From: Actinoplanes sp. NBRC 103695
Lineage (GTDB): Bacteria; Actinomycetota; Actinomycetes; Mycobacteriales; Micromonosporaceae
Assembly (NCBI RefSeq): GCF_030269485.1
Contig: NZ_BSTL01000014.1
Span: 1 to 64,000 of the forward strand
Direction: 5' to 3'
DNA length: 64,000 nucleotides
Below are positions 27,366 to 36,188 of this stretch, one piece after another. The notes beneath the pieces were generated by a model. The model was given only the letters and a program-made list of their open reading frames with translations. It made no database searches and was not told the DNA's origin. A program made the translations under genes and the position numbers. How positions within the stretch are numbered: position 1 is the stretch's first letter; the number at the start of each line of letters is the position of its first letter.

Positions 27366-27728
27366 TCATGCGTAGTCACACTCGGGGTTCGGCCTCGACG
27401 TCATGTCGATGATGTCGTCGAGCCTGTCCCGGGCGATGATCAGCTCGGCGATCTGCATGTTGATCCGGTCCCGCTCCGCCGCCAGCCGTTCGCGCGACTC
27501 CGGCGTGCTGACCTTGGCGTCCACGCACGGCAGGAGGTCCGCGATCGTCTTGCTGGACAGTCCCGCGCTGTACAACTGCTGAATCAGCCGCACCCGGTTG
27601 ACGGCCGCGTCCGCATAGACCCGCTGCCCGCTGTCGGTCCGCATGGAGGCCAGCAAGCCCTGCTCCTCGTAGTACCGCAGCGCGCGAACGCTGACCCGCG
27701 TCCGGGTCGCCAGGTCCCCGATCCGCAC
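27366..27728 (-). CDS. MerR-family transcriptional regulator
   Basis: A 120-residue MerR protein. GTG 27728 is chosen because GAGGGGG lies 6 bases upstream and it gives the standard start VRIGDLATRTRVSVRALRYYEEQGLL. The DNA-binding wing GQRVYADAAVNRVRLIQQLYSAG follows, then a dimerisation helix. The C-terminal region (RDRLDDIIDMTSRPNPECDYA) is short, with single cysteines that do not form an obvious metal site. It is divergent from an SDR gene across 58 bases and probably controls it. Confidence 0.9.
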   Translation of the reverse strand: MRIGDLATRTRVSVRALRYYEEQGLLASMRTDSGQRVYADAAVNRVRLIQQLYSAGLSSKTIADLLPCVDAKVSTPESRERLAAERDRINMQIAELIIARDRLDDIIDMTSRPNPECDYA

Positions 27729-27786
27729 AGTGATCCCCCTCGCAATACTTGCCTCTGACGTCAACGGTAGGTTTTAGCCTAGCCGC
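27729..27786. promoter_or_regulatory. Divergent MerR/SDR promoter region
   Basis: The 58-base gap contains a perfect TGACGTCA palindrome (27756-27763), a possible -35 TTGCCT (27749-27754) and a weaker TAGG...CCTA dyad (27768-27781). A stretched spacer is typical for MerR promoters, but the boxes are not clear enough to be certain. Confidence 0.35.
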
Positions 27787-28497
27787 ATGCAGATCAACGG
27801 CACGAAAGCCCTCGTAACAGGCGCCAACCGTGGGCTCGGCAAGGCTTTTGCCGAGGCTCTCGTCGCCCGCGGCGCCGCCACGGTTTACGCCACCGCCCGC
27901 CGCCCCGACAGCATCGACATCCCCGGCGTCGTCCCCCTCCGGCTGGACCTCACCGACCAGGCTTCCATCGACGCGGCGGCAGCCCAGGTGGGCGACCTTG
28001 ACGTCCTCATCAACAACGCCGGCATCTCCACCGACGCGCCCCTGCTCGGGCCCTCCACGGACAACATCCGCCGCGAGTTCGACACCAACTTCTGGGGCAC
28101 GCTCAACGTCACCCGCGCCTTCGCCCCCCGTCTTGCCGGGGGCGCCATTCTCACCGTCATCTCGGCGCTGAGCTGGTACGCCTTCGCCCCCTCCAGCAAC
28201 GGCTACGCCGCCTCCAAAGCCGCGGAATGGTCCCTCACCAACGGCATCAGACTCGAGCTGGCCGACCAGAAGACCCAGGTCACCGCCCTGGCTCTGGCCA
28301 TCGCGGACACCGACATGATGGCCGCCTTCGACATCCCGAAGCTCCCACCCCACGAGGTGGTCGCCCTGGCCCTGGACGGCCTGGAAGCGGGCAAGCTCGA
28401 AGTGATCGCCGACAGTCCCACCGCCAACGTCAAGGCCTCGCTCTCCCGCGATCCCGCCCTGTTCTACGCCGACATCCCCACCGCCCTCTTCGGCTGA
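27787..28497 (+). CDS. Short-chain dehydrogenase/reductase
   Basis: A 236-residue SDR. Cofactor motif TGANRGLGKAFAEAL at residues ~11-25, NNAGIS at ~80, catalytic Ser in VISALSWYAF and Tyr-x-x-x-Lys in GYAASKAAEW (about residue 145). It lacks a long C-terminal extension and resembles the small SDRs commonly paired with MerR regulators. ATG 27787 has no clear ribosome-binding site, so the message may be leaderless. A convergent terminator follows. Substrate unknown. Confidence 0.9.
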   Translation: MQINGTKALVTGANRGLGKAFAEALVARGAATVYATARRPDSIDIPGVVPLRLDLTDQASIDAAAAQVGDLDVLINNAGISTDAPLLGPSTDNIRREFDTNFWGTLNVTRAFAPRLAGGAILTVISALSWYAFAPSSNGYAASKAAEWSLTNGIRLELADQKTQVTALALAIADTDMMAAFDIPKLPPHEVVALALDGLEAGKLEVIADSPTANVKASLSRDPALFYADIPTALFG

Positions 28498-28539
28498 CAC
28501 CACCACCTCCCGCGCAACGGGCCGGGGAAGGTGAGCACA

Positions 28540-28570
28540 ACGGCCGGGAGGCGAGACGCCTCCCGGCCGT
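28540..28570. terminator. Bidirectional terminator hairpin
   Basis: Perfect 14-bp arms ACGGCCGGGAGGCG / CGCCTCCCGGCCGT around an AGA loop, between the convergent SDR and ABC permease genes. Confidence 0.85.
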
Positions 28571-28583
28571 ACCCCCCTCGGGT

Positions 28584-29372
28584 TTAAGAGACCTCGCGCC
28601 GCAGCATGCGGACCGCGCCCGCGACCAGCGGGACCACCACCCAGACCGCGGCCGAGACGCCCAGCTTGGCCCACTCGCCGGAGGTGAGCGCGTGCTCGGC
28701 CAGCGGCCCGGTGGTCGTGTTGATGTCGAGCCAGCTCGCGGCCTTCTGCAGGGAGCTGATCGCCGCGCCGAGGATCGTCCACACCATCGGCAGGGCGAAG
28801 AAGCCGACGATGGCCAGCGGCGTGTTCATCAGCAGGCCACCGAACGCGGCGCCCATCAGGACGAACAGCACCTGCAGCAGGACGCACTGGGCGACCAGCT
28901 GCCAGCCGATGCTCCAGCTGCCGTCGCCGCCCATGCCGGTGGCGATCAGGTTGAAGGCCGCCGCGAAGACGAACGTGGTGGCGGCCGCCACCAGGGCGAT
29001 GACCACATTGGCCAGGAGTTTGGCGGTCAGGACGCGTCCGCGCTGCGGCACCAGGGTGAACGTGGTCAGCGCGGTGCGCTGGGACCACTCGCCGGTCATC
29101 GACAGGATGCCGAGCACGGGCAGCAGGATGCCGGCCGGCAGCTGGGCGAACGTGGCGAACTGCTGGAAGGTCTGATCGGCGTCGCTGCTGGCGAACAGCA
29201 GGATCAGGCCGGTGGCGACCGAGGCGAGGGCGATGACGATGAGCAGCCACATGCCGGCCCGGGTGTCGGACAGCTTGCGCAGCTCGACGCCGGTCAGGCG
29301 GCCGATCGGGACGGGTGCGGAACGGTGAGCGGGCGCGGCGTCGAGCGAGGGCCGAGTGTCCAGAGCAGTCAT
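28584..29372 (-). CDS. ABC-2 type transporter permease
   Basis: A 262-residue membrane protein with about six transmembrane helices after a cytoplasmic N-terminus (ELRKLSDTRAGMWLL start of helix 1). The family block MTGEWSQRTALTTFTLVPQRGRVL is the coupling loop typical of ABC-2 permeases of the YhaP/NatB-like group. ATG 29372 overlaps the stop of the ATPase gene by 4 bases (ATGA). Together the two genes form an exporter of unknown substrate, often drug or lantibiotic related, probably switched by the divergent two-component system. Confidence 0.88.
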   Translation of the reverse strand: MTALDTRPSLDAAPAHRSAPVPIGRLTGVELRKLSDTRAGMWLLIVIALASVATGLILLFASSDADQTFQQFATFAQLPAGILLPVLGILSMTGEWSQRTALTTFTLVPQRGRVLTAKLLANVVIALVAAATTFVFAAAFNLIATGMGGDGSWSIGWQLVAQCVLLQVLFVLMGAAFGGLLMNTPLAIVGFFALPMVWTILGAAISSLQKAASWLDINTTTGPLAEHALTSGEWAKLGVSAAVWVVVPLVAGAVRMLRREVS

Positions 29373-30268
29373 TTCACGGCCTCCTTGACCGAATCGCCGG
29401 CGGTCAGGGTGAGGAACATCTGCTCGAGGCCGCCGCCACCGGCGGGGCGCAGCTCCAGCAGGACCAGGCCGGCGTCCGCTGCTGCCCGGCCGATCGTCTC
29501 GGCGTCCGACTGGACGACCGCGCCGCCGTCGGACGACGGAGTGCTGCTCAGGCCGGCGCGGCGGAGGACCATCTCCAGCGCGGCGGGGTCGAGGGCACGC
29601 ACCACCACGCCGGACGCGGCCAGCAGCTCGGACTTGTCGCCCTGGGCGACGATCTTGCCGCCGCCGATCACGACCAGCTTGTCGGCGACCGCCTCCACCT
29701 CGCGCAGCAGGTGCGAGGAGAGCAGCACGGTGCCGCCCGCGTCGGCGAAGTCACGCAGCAGCCCGCGCATCCAGAAGATGCCCTCCGGGTCCAGGCCGTT
29801 CGCCGGTTCGTCCAAGATCAAGATCTTGGGATCACCGAGCATCGCGTACGCCAGGCCGAGCCGCTGCCGCATGCCGAGCGAGTAGGCCCGCACCCGGCGC
29901 TTCGCGGCGACCTTGTTGAGCCCGACCCGTTCCAGGCTCTCGTCCACCCGCTTGCTCTCGAGGCCCATCGTCATCGCGGCCAGCGACAGCACCTCACGTC
30001 CGGTGCGCCCGGAGTGCTGGGCGGACGCGTCCAGGAGCACACCGACCCGCCGCCCGGGGTTGCCGAGCTTGTTGAACGGCACGCCGTCGACCGTGGCGTG
30101 ACCGGCCGTGGGCGGGGTGAGCCCGGTGATCATCCGCATGGTGGTGGACTTGCCGGCGCCGTTCGGGCCGAGGAAACCGGTCACCGTCCCCGGCTCGCAG
30201 CTGAACGACACGTCGGAGACGGCCGGATGAGCCCCGTACCGTTTGCTGAGGTGTTCGACCGTAATCAT
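29369..30268 (-). CDS. ABC transporter ATP-binding protein
   Basis: A 299-residue ATPase with Walker [10 protein letters not shown] (about residue 36), signature [11 protein letters not shown] (variant of LSGGQ, about 129), Walker [14 protein letters not shown] (about 148) and switch His in [11 protein letters not shown]. The C-terminal ~80 residues form the usual extension of the DrrA/CcmA-like exporters. ATG 30268 begins directly with [12 protein letters not shown]. It partners the overlapping permease gene. The divergent histidine kinase/response regulator pair lies 133 bases away. Confidence 0.92.
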   Translation of the reverse strand: MITVEHLSKRYGAHPAVSDVSFSCEPGTVTGFLGPNGAGKSTTMRMITGLTPPTAGHATVDGVPFNKLGNPGRRVGVLLDASAQHSGRTGREVLSLAAMTMGLESKRVDESLERVGLNKVAAKRRVRAYSLGMRQRLGLAYAMLGDPKILILDEPANGLDPEGIFWMRGLLRDFADAGGTVLLSSHLLREVEAVADKLVVIGGGKIVAQGDKSELLAASGVVVRALDPAALEMVLRRAGLSSTPSSDGGAVVQSDAETIGRAAADAGLVLLELRPAGGGGLEQMFLTLTAGDSVKEAVK

Positions 30269-30401
30269 GAGCCTTAATGTGCCGAGGCCACCCGGCTATC
30301 CGCGTCGGTCTCAGGTATCGGCCGCCGCGACTTAAGTAGCCCCCGGGATGAGCGACTTTGGTCGGTATCCGCCGGTCCACGCGCCCGCCTAGGCTTGCCG
30401 C

Positions 30402-31667
30402 ATGGGGTCACTACGCGCGGAGAACCGCTGGCTGCTGCCGTCGGCCCTGCTCGCCGACCCCGACTCGGCCCGGCCGGCCCGGCGCTCGACCCGCGACTGG
30501 ATCGTCGACGCGCACTGTTTCCTGATCGGCTTCGGGTTCGTCGTCCTCACCACCGTCGACCTGCTGGGCAGCGATCCGTCGTTCTTGCCGGAGTGGAAGA
30601 GCACACCCGACTGGCTGGTCTGGCTCGACTTCGTGGCCGGCACGATCGCCTCGATCGGCCTGTGGTGGCGCCGGCGCTGGCCGGTACAGCTGTTCCTGGG
30701 GATTCTGGTGCTCGGCACCTTCACCGTGGCCGGCGGGATCACCGGGTTGATCGTGCTGTTCACCGTCGCCGTGCACCGCAAGTTCAGCGTGACCGCCATC
30801 TGTGCGGTCGCGTTGATCCTCGCCAACGGCATCTTCGGGGTGGTCCGTCCGGAGACTGACCGGCCCTACTGGGAGACCTTCGCCTGGGGTGCGGTGGGCG
30901 TGGTGATCATCGTGCTGTGGGGGCAGGTGGTCCGCGCCCGGCGGCAGCTGGTGCTCTCGCTGCGTGATCGGGCCGAGCGCGCGGAAAGTGAGCAGCAGCT
31001 GCGGGTGGCGCAGGCACGGGTACTGGAGCGGACCCGGATCGCCCGCGAGATGCACGACGTCCTCGCGCATCGGATCTCCCTGGTCAGCCTGCACGCCGGC
31101 GCCTTGGAGATCCGCGGCGACGCCTCACCCGAGGAGGTCGCGACCGCCGCCGGGGTGATCCGGGCCAGCGCCCACCAGGCGTTGCAGGACCTGCGCGAGG
31201 TGATCGGCGTGCTGCGCGCGGACACCGAGGCCGAGGCGGCTCCGGAACGGCCCCAGCCGACCATCGCGCAGCTGCCCGCCCTGGCCGACGAGTCAAGATC
31301 GACAGGCGCTCGGGTACGCCTGGAGCTGCACGTGGCGGCCGACGCCGTGCCGGAGGGCGCCGGGCGGACGGCGTACCGGATCGTGCAGGAAGGTCTCACC
31401 AACGCCCGCAAGCACGCTCCCGGCGCCGCGGTCACCGTCGCCGTCGGCGGCGGACCCGGCGACGGGCTGACCATCTCGGTGCGCAACCCGTGGCCGGCCG
31501 GGGGCGTCGCGGCCGCCATTCCCGGCACCGGGACCGGACTGGTCGGGCTGGCCGAACGCGCCACGCTGGCGGGTGGCAGGCTGACCCACGGCCGCGGACC
31601 GAGCGGCGACTTCGCCCTGACCGCGTGGCTCCCATGGCCGCGCCCGACCACCCAGGCGGCAGCGTGA
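30402..31667 (+). CDS. NarL-type sensor histidine kinase
   Basis: A 421-residue membrane kinase. Residues ~35-190 carry about five transmembrane helices; a short coiled coil leads into the HisKA_3 dimerisation domain with phospho-acceptor His in RTRIAREMHDVLAHRISLV (about residue 217). The HATPase_c domain follows with YRIVQEGLTNARKHA (N box) and GTGLVGLAERATLAGG (G box). It senses an unknown signal and phosphorylates the downstream regulator. The divergent ABC exporter is the likely target operon. The last codons are repeated in a tandem duplication just downstream. Confidence 0.93.
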   Translation: MGSLRAENRWLLPSALLADPDSARPARRSTRDWIVDAHCFLIGFGFVVLTTVDLLGSDPSFLPEWKSTPDWLVWLDFVAGTIASIGLWWRRRWPVQLFLGILVLGTFTVAGGITGLIVLFTVAVHRKFSVTAICAVALILANGIFGVVRPETDRPYWETFAWGAVGVVIIVLWGQVVRARRQLVLSLRDRAERAESEQQLRVAQARVLERTRIAREMHDVLAHRISLVSLHAGALEIRGDASPEEVATAAGVIRASAHQALQDLREVIGVLRADTEAEAAPERPQPTIAQLPALADESRSTGARVRLELHVAADAVPEGAGRTAYRIVQEGLTNARKHAPGAAVTVAVGGGPGDGLTISVRNPWPAGGVAAAIPGTGTGLVGLAERATLAGGRLTHGRGPSGDFALTAWLPWPRPTTQAAA

Positions 31668-31735
31668 CCGACGTCCTCATCGCCTTCCCCGCACTGCTCC
31701 CGGCGCCGCGCCCGACCACCGAGGCGGCGGCGTGA
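31664..31735 (+). CDS. 23-codon ORF created by tandem duplication of the kinase/regulator junction
   Basis: The frame VTDVLIAFPALLPAPRPTTEAAA starts with GTG overlapping the kinase stop and stops where the response regulator's GTG begins. Its C-terminus PRPTTEAAA copies the kinase C-terminus PRPTTQAAA, and its start VTD copies the regulator start VTD. It therefore looks like one extra copy of the stop/start junction, keeping GTGA coupling intact on both sides. It may merely relay ribosomes; whether the peptide is stable is unknown. Confidence 0.5.
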   Translation: MTDVLIAFPALLPAPRPTTEAAA

Positions 31736-32394
31736 CCGATCCTGTGCGCGTTCTGATCGTGGACGACGACGCTCTCGTGCGGGCCGGGCTCACCATGATC
31801 CTGAACGGCGCCAGCGGCGTGACCGTCGTCGGCGAGGCCACCGACGGCGCCGACGTGCCCGCCGCGGTCGCCGAGCACCAGCCCGACGTGGTGCTGATGG
31901 ACATCCGCATGCCGCGCGTCGACGGCCTGGCCGCCACCGAGACGCTGCGGGCCCGGCCCGGCGCGCCCGAGGTGATCGTGCTGACCACCTTCGACGCCGA
32001 CGAGTACGTGCTGCGGGCGCTGCGCGCGGGCGCCAGCGGCTTCCTGCTCAAGGACACCCCGCCCGCCGAGATCCACCAGGCCGTACGCAGAGTGGCGGCG
32101 GGCGAGGCCACCCTGTCACCGACCGTGACCCGGCGGCTGATCGCGCACGTCGCGGCGCCGCTGACCGGCAGCAACCGGGAGGACGCCGCACGTCGCAGGC
32201 TCGACGACCTGTCCGAGCGGGAGCGTGAGGTCGCCCTGGCGGTCGGCCGCGGCCAGTCCAACGCGGAGATCTCGGCGGAACTGTTCATGAGCGTGGCCAC
32301 CGTGAAGGCGCACGTGTCGCGCCTGCTGACCAAACTCGACATGAACAACCGCGTGCAGGTGGCGCTGCTGGTGCACGACGCCGGCCTGGTTTGA
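31732..32394 (+). CDS. NarL-family response regulator
   Basis: A 220-residue regulator. Receiver domain: acidic pocket in LIVDDDALVRAGL, phospho-acceptor Asp in VVLMDIRMPRVDG (about residue 56), Thr in VLTTFDADEYV and Lys in GFLLKDTP. LuxR-type HTH at the C-terminus: LSEREREVALAVGRGQSNAEI and SVATVKAHVSRLLTKL. GTG 31732 overlaps the preceding stop. It should bind DNA when phosphorylated by the upstream kinase, probably at the divergent ABC operon. Confidence 0.94.
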   Translation: MTDPVRVLIVDDDALVRAGLTMILNGASGVTVVGEATDGADVPAAVAEHQPDVVLMDIRMPRVDGLAATETLRARPGAPEVIVLTTFDADEYVLRALRAGASGFLLKDTPPAEIHQAVRRVAAGEATLSPTVTRRLIAHVAAPLTGSNREDAARRRLDDLSEREREVALAVGRGQSNAEISAELFMSVATVKAHVSRLLTKLDMNNRVQVALLVHDAGLV

Positions 32395-32474
32395 GGCCAC
32401 GTCAAGGGCGATCGCCAGCCGCAGCGGCGCGTGAGCCGGACGCCCGATCACCCGGTTCGAGCCCGGTGATGCGA

Positions 32475-32511
32475 ATCGGCTGCGCCCGCCTCGGTGACGT
32501 GCGCAGCCGAT
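32475..32511. terminator. Hairpin between convergent genes
   Basis: Perfect 11-bp arms ATCGGCTGCGC / GCGCAGCCGAT with a 15-base loop, lying between the end of the response regulator gene and the end of the lipoprotein gene. Confidence 0.7.
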
Positions 32512-32529
32512 CGGCCGGTCGGGATGCGG

Positions 32530-33006
32530 TCAGGTCGCCGAGCAGGCGCCGGTCAGCTTGCTGATCGCGGCTTCCAGCTTCTTCTTGCTGGGCTTGGCCT
32601 TCGCCGACTCGTTGTACTCGTCGCTCAGGCTCATCATCTCCGCCTGAACCTCGTCGGCGGCGGCGCGGACCGTCTCGTTCGCGCCGGTGGAGTGCGCGAT
32701 GAGCGAGGCCGAACCAGCGGCCCACTGGGCGCTGACCGCGATGTGCCCGGCCGGCGGACCGATCTTCTCGGCCTCGGCGACCTTGTCGGAGTTCTCCTTC
32801 AGATCCTTCTTGATCTCGGCGCAGGCTTTCGCGGTGGCCTTGTCGTCGGCCGCGGCGCTGGTCGCGTCGACGGCGGGTGCGGCGCTCGTGGTCGCCGGCG
32901 CCGGCGCGGTCGTGGTGTCGCCGGAGCCGGTCTGCGGGTCGCAACCCGCCATCGCGGCCACCACCGCGAGGGCCGCGACGCTTCGCGTGAGCAGGGTCCG
33001 GTGCAT
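32530..33006 (-). CDS. Putative lipoprotein of unknown function
   Basis: A 158-residue exported protein. ATG 33006 follows GGGGGAGAC at good spacing; the first 22 residues form a lipoprotein signal ending in the lipobox AMAGC, so Cys22 should be lipidated. A Thr/Ala/Pro-rich spacer (residues ~23-50) precedes a helical domain with two cysteines, one near residue 62 (KACAEIKKDL) and one near the end (TGACSAT), which may form a disulfide. No family recognised. It lies outside the membrane and stands alone. Confidence 0.75.
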   Translation of the reverse strand: MHRTLLTRSVAALAVVAAMAGCDPQTGSGDTTTAPAPATTSAAPAVDATSAAADDKATAKACAEIKKDLKENSDKVAEAEKIGPPAGHIAVSAQWAAGSASLIAHSTGANETVRAAADEVQAEMMSLSDEYNESAKAKPSKKKLEAAISKLTGACSAT

Positions 33007-33086
33007 TGATGTCTCCCCCATGATCTTCATATCGGGCGGCACGCTACCAGTCCGGGGACAACGAGTCGGATCGATTAACGTCCTTG

Positions 33087-33112
33087 TTGACAGTGTCACG
33101 GTAACAGTGTCA
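33087..33112 (+). promoter_or_regulatory. Candidate promoter/operator with repeated ACAGTGTCA
   Basis: TTGACA (33087-33092), a good -35 box, overlaps TGACA-G-TGTCA (33088-33098); a second ACAGTGTCA copy lies at 33104-33112, 14 bp further. It ends 11 bases before the MerR-like ATG, so the transcript would have almost no leader. A site for autoregulation is inferred. Confidence 0.45.
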
Positions 33113-33123
33113 GAGTGGTGGCC

Positions 33124-33750
33124 ATGTGGACGCTGGATGAGCTGGTGGATCGGGTCGGCCGGGCGTTGGCCGCCGAGTACTCCGGCGCGCCCAACGGCCG
33201 GGTCCGGGACGTTCCGGATCGGCGGGCCATCCGGTGGTACAGGACGATCGGGCTGATCGACCGGCCCCTCGGCATGAGCGGGCGGACCGCGCTCTACGGG
33301 CCGCGGCATCTGCTGCAGCTGGTGGCGATCAAGCGGCGGCAGGCTGCGGGATTGTCGATCGCCCAGATCCAGGCCGAGCTCACCGGCGCCGATGACGAGA
33401 TGCTCGCCGAGGTGGCCCGGGTGCCGGCGGATCTGCTGGTGGCGGGCGGTCCGCGGCCCGACGTGGCGAGCATCGACCGGTCCCGCTTCTGGACGACGCC
33501 GGCCCACGCCGTGGGGCTGGAGATCGCCGTCGATGACCTGCGGGTCGGCTCGCCGGCCGCTGAGGCGCCGCCCGGTCCCAGTGCCGGTGTCCTGGGTGGG
33601 GTGCGACTGGGAGGCGGGGCCATTCTGGTGCTTCCGGGCGTACCCGACTCCGCGGATCTGGCCGCGATCAGCGCGGCCGCCGCACCTCTGCTCGATGTGC
33701 TGGCCGGTCGCGGCCTTTTGGAGATCACCGACAATGGGAGGCCGTCATGA
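33124..33750 (+). CDS. MerR-like transcriptional regulator coupled to the VIT/VWA gene
   Basis: A 208-residue protein; ATG 33124 is preferred over GTG 33115. Residues ~25-85 hold a MerR-type winged helix: RAIRWYRTIGLIDRPL, SGRTALYGPRHLLQLVAIKRRQAAGLSIAQIQAEL. The remainder is hydrophobic and beta-rich (GGVRLGGGAILVLPGV) without a known ligand domain. Its stop overlaps the start of the VIT/VWA gene as ATGA, so regulator and target are translated together. Family knowledge: such MerR-VIT pairs recur in actinobacteria; the signal is unknown. Confidence 0.8.
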   Translation: MWTLDELVDRVGRALAAEYSGAPNGRVRDVPDRRAIRWYRTIGLIDRPLGMSGRTALYGPRHLLQLVAIKRRQAAGLSIAQIQAELTGADDEMLAEVARVPADLLVAGGPRPDVASIDRSRFWTTPAHAVGLEIAVDDLRVGSPAAEAPPGPSAGVLGGVRLGGGAILVLPGVPDSADLAAISAAAAPLLDVLAGRGLLEITDNGRPS

Positions 33751-36188
33751 CCTTGTCCGTCACGCCGCTGGAGCCAGGCGAGCTGAGCCGCGTCAAGATC
33801 CTGCCGGAGGCGGGTTTCGGTGCGCTGGAGACGGGGCGTGGCAATCTGCCACTCGACCGGCTCGCGGTGCGGGCCAGCATCTCGGGGCTGACCGCCCGGA
33901 CCGTGGTGTCCGCCGAGTTCGTCAACGTGCACGACGTCTCGCTGGAGGCGACCTACATCTTCCCGCTGCCTGATCGGGCCGCGGTGACCGGCATGACGAT
34001 GACGGCGGACGGGCACACGGTCGAGGCCGAGCTGCAGGAACGCGGCGCGGCGCGGGAGACGTACGACCGGGCGATCGCCGAGGGCAAGCGGGCCTCGATC
34101 GCCGAGGAGGAACGGCCCGACGTGTTCACCATGCGGGTGGGCAATCTGGTGCCGGGCGAGCGGGTGACCGTGGAGCTGCGGCTGGTGGGGCCGTTGCCGT
34201 ACGAGGACGGGGCGGCGACGTTCCGGTTCCCGCTGGTGGTGGCGCCACGCTACGTGCCGGGGATCCCGCTGCCGGGCACGCCGGTGGGTGCGGGGCACGA
34301 GGCGGACACCGACGCTGCGCCGGACGCGTCGCGGATCTCCCCGCCCGTGCTGCTGCCCGGTTTTCCGAATCCGCTGCGGCTCTCGATCGACGTCGAGGTG
34401 GACCCGGCGGGCCTCGAGCTCGGTGACATCAAGTCGAGCCTGCACGCGGTCGTGGAGGACGAGCGGCGGATCAGCATCCGGCCCGGCGAGCGTGCGGACC
34501 GCGATTTCATTCTGCGACTCGCGTACGCTCCGGGCGGCCGGACCGCGGTCGTCGTGCCCGATCCGGACGCCGACGCGGACGACGCGGAACAGGGCGCGGA
34601 CGCGGAACAGGGCACGTACGCGGTGACCGTGATGCCCCCGGAGGCGGCCCAGGCGGCGCGACCCAAGGACGTGGTGCTGCTGCTGGACCGGTCGGGCAGC
34701 ATGGGCGGCTGGAAGATGGTGGCCGCCCGCCGGGCCGCGGCACGCGTGGTGGACACGCTGACGGCGGCCGACCGGTTCGCGGTGCTGACCTTCGACCACG
34801 CCGTGGAGCATCCGGCCGGGCTGGAGGCGGGGCTGTCGGAGGCGACGGACAGGCATCGGTTCCGGGCGGTCGAGCACCTGTCCCGTGCGGACGCCCGGGG
34901 CGGCACCGAGATGCTGGCGCCGCTTCGTGAGGGCCTCCAGGCACTCGCCGACAAGGAGCGTGACCGTGTCCTGGTGCTGGTCACCGACGGGCAGGTGGGC
35001 AACGAGGACCAGATCCTGGAGCAGATCACGCCGCTGATCGGGGACATCCGGGTGCACACGATCGGGATCGACCGGGCGGTGAACGCGGGCTTCCTGGGGC
35101 GGCTGGCGTCGATCGGCGGTGGGCGTGCCGAGCTGGTCGAGAGCGAGGACCGGCTGGACGAGGCGATGGAGCACATCCACCGCCGGATCGGCGCCCCGCT
35201 GGTCACCGACCTGACGCTGCGCTCGGAGGGGCTGACGCTGGTGGAGGGCACGCGCAGCCCGCATCGGCTCCCGGCGCTCTACCCGGGTGTGCCGCTGGTC
35301 GTCGCGGGGCGCTACAGCGGCGCCGCCGAGGGCAGTATCACGGTCACCGGGCGGCGGCGGGACGGTGGCGAGTTCGAGGTCACGGTGCCGGTGACGCGCC
35401 GGGAGGAGCCGGCGGTCGCGGCGCAGTGGGCGCGGGCCCGGCTGCGGGACCTGGAGGACCGGTACGCGGCCGGCGACCGCTCGCTGGAGAACACGATCAC
35501 GGCCACGTCGCTGCGGTTCGGGGTGCTGTGCCGGTTCACCGCGTTCGTGGCGGTGGACAGCCGCGTGGTGAACGAGAACGGCGTGAACCGCCGGGTGGTC
35601 CAGCCGGTGGAGACGCCGTCGGGCTGGGAGTCCGCGGCCGGGGTGGTGGGGGATGTCGCGGCGCCCGTGCCGTTCATCGCCATGGCGTCGGCCTCGATGC
35701 CGATGGCTCCTCCCCCGTCCTCGGCTCCGGGCGCGCCGCCGCGGTTCGCGCCGATGATGGCCCGGCGGAGCGCGGGCGACGGCGGCTTCCGCACGGGTTC
35801 GCCGGCGTTTGCGAAGGCTGTGGCTGGAGGCCGGGCGAGGGCATCAGTGGATCTGGGCGCGATTGCGAAGGTCGAACTGGAGCGGCTGCACGCCGCCGAG
35901 GGGCGGCCGGAGCACGAGCGCGCCGAGCTGCTGGACGATCTGGCCAGCAGACTCGACGTGCTCGCGCCGGACGACTCCCGGCTGAGTGAGCTGGTCGCCT
36001 TCCTGCGCCGCGACGACTCGAGCCTGCCCGAGCGGTGGGCCGAGGCGGTACGGGTGCTCACCGGGCTCGTCGCCACTCCCGAGCCCGGTCAGCGTCCCGA
36101 TGAGCTTCCCGGCGGGCTTCCTGGTGAGCGCCCCAGCGAGCGCCCTGGTGAGCGCCCCAGCGAGCGGAAAGCGTTCTGGAAGCGCTAG
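33747..36188 (+). CDS. VIT and VWA domain protein
   Basis: An 813-residue protein. The VIT domain spans residues ~10-150 (SAEFVNVHDVSLEATYIFPLPDRAAVTGM, typical of inter-alpha-trypsin-inhibitor heavy chains). A von Willebrand A domain spans ~305-480 with an intact MIDAS DVVLLLDRSGSMGGWK (Asp-x-Ser-x-Ser) and later VTDGQVGNE. The C-terminal ~250 residues are low-complexity and helical, ending in repeated GERPSERP units. No signal peptide or membrane segment, so it is probably cytoplasmic. It begins 4 bases inside the MerR-like gene and ends on a CTAG shared with the convergent hydrolase gene. Likely a metal-dependent scaffold; no enzyme activity is apparent. Confidence 0.88.
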   Translation: MTLSVTPLEPGELSRVKILPEAGFGALETGRGNLPLDRLAVRASISGLTARTVVSAEFVNVHDVSLEATYIFPLPDRAAVTGMTMTADGHTVEAELQERGAARETYDRAIAEGKRASIAEEERPDVFTMRVGNLVPGERVTVELRLVGPLPYEDGAATFRFPLVVAPRYVPGIPLPGTPVGAGHEADTDAAPDASRISPPVLLPGFPNPLRLSIDVEVDPAGLELGDIKSSLHAVVEDERRISIRPGERADRDFILRLAYAPGGRTAVVVPDPDADADDAEQGADAEQGTYAVTVMPPEAAQAARPKDVVLLLDRSGSMGGWKMVAARRAAARVVDTLTAADRFAVLTFDHAVEHPAGLEAGLSEATDRHRFRAVEHLSRADARGGTEMLAPLREGLQALADKERDRVLVLVTDGQVGNEDQILEQITPLIGDIRVHTIGIDRAVNAGFLGRLASIGGGRAELVESEDRLDEAMEHIHRRIGAPLVTDLTLRSEGLTLVEGTRSPHRLPALYPGVPLVVAGRYSGAAEGSITVTGRRRDGGEFEVTVPVTRREEPAVAAQWARARLRDLEDRYAAGDRSLENTITATSLRFGVLCRFTAFVAVDSRVVNENGVNRRVVQPVETPSGWESAAGVVGDVAAPVPFIAMASASMPMAPPPSSAPGAPPRFAPMMARRSAGDGGFRTGSPAFAKAVAGGRARASVDLGAIAKVELERLHAAEGRPEHERAELLDDLASRLDVLAPDDSRLSELVAFLRRDDSSLPERWAEAVRVLTGLVATPEPGQRPDELPGGLPGERPSERPGERPSERKAFWKR

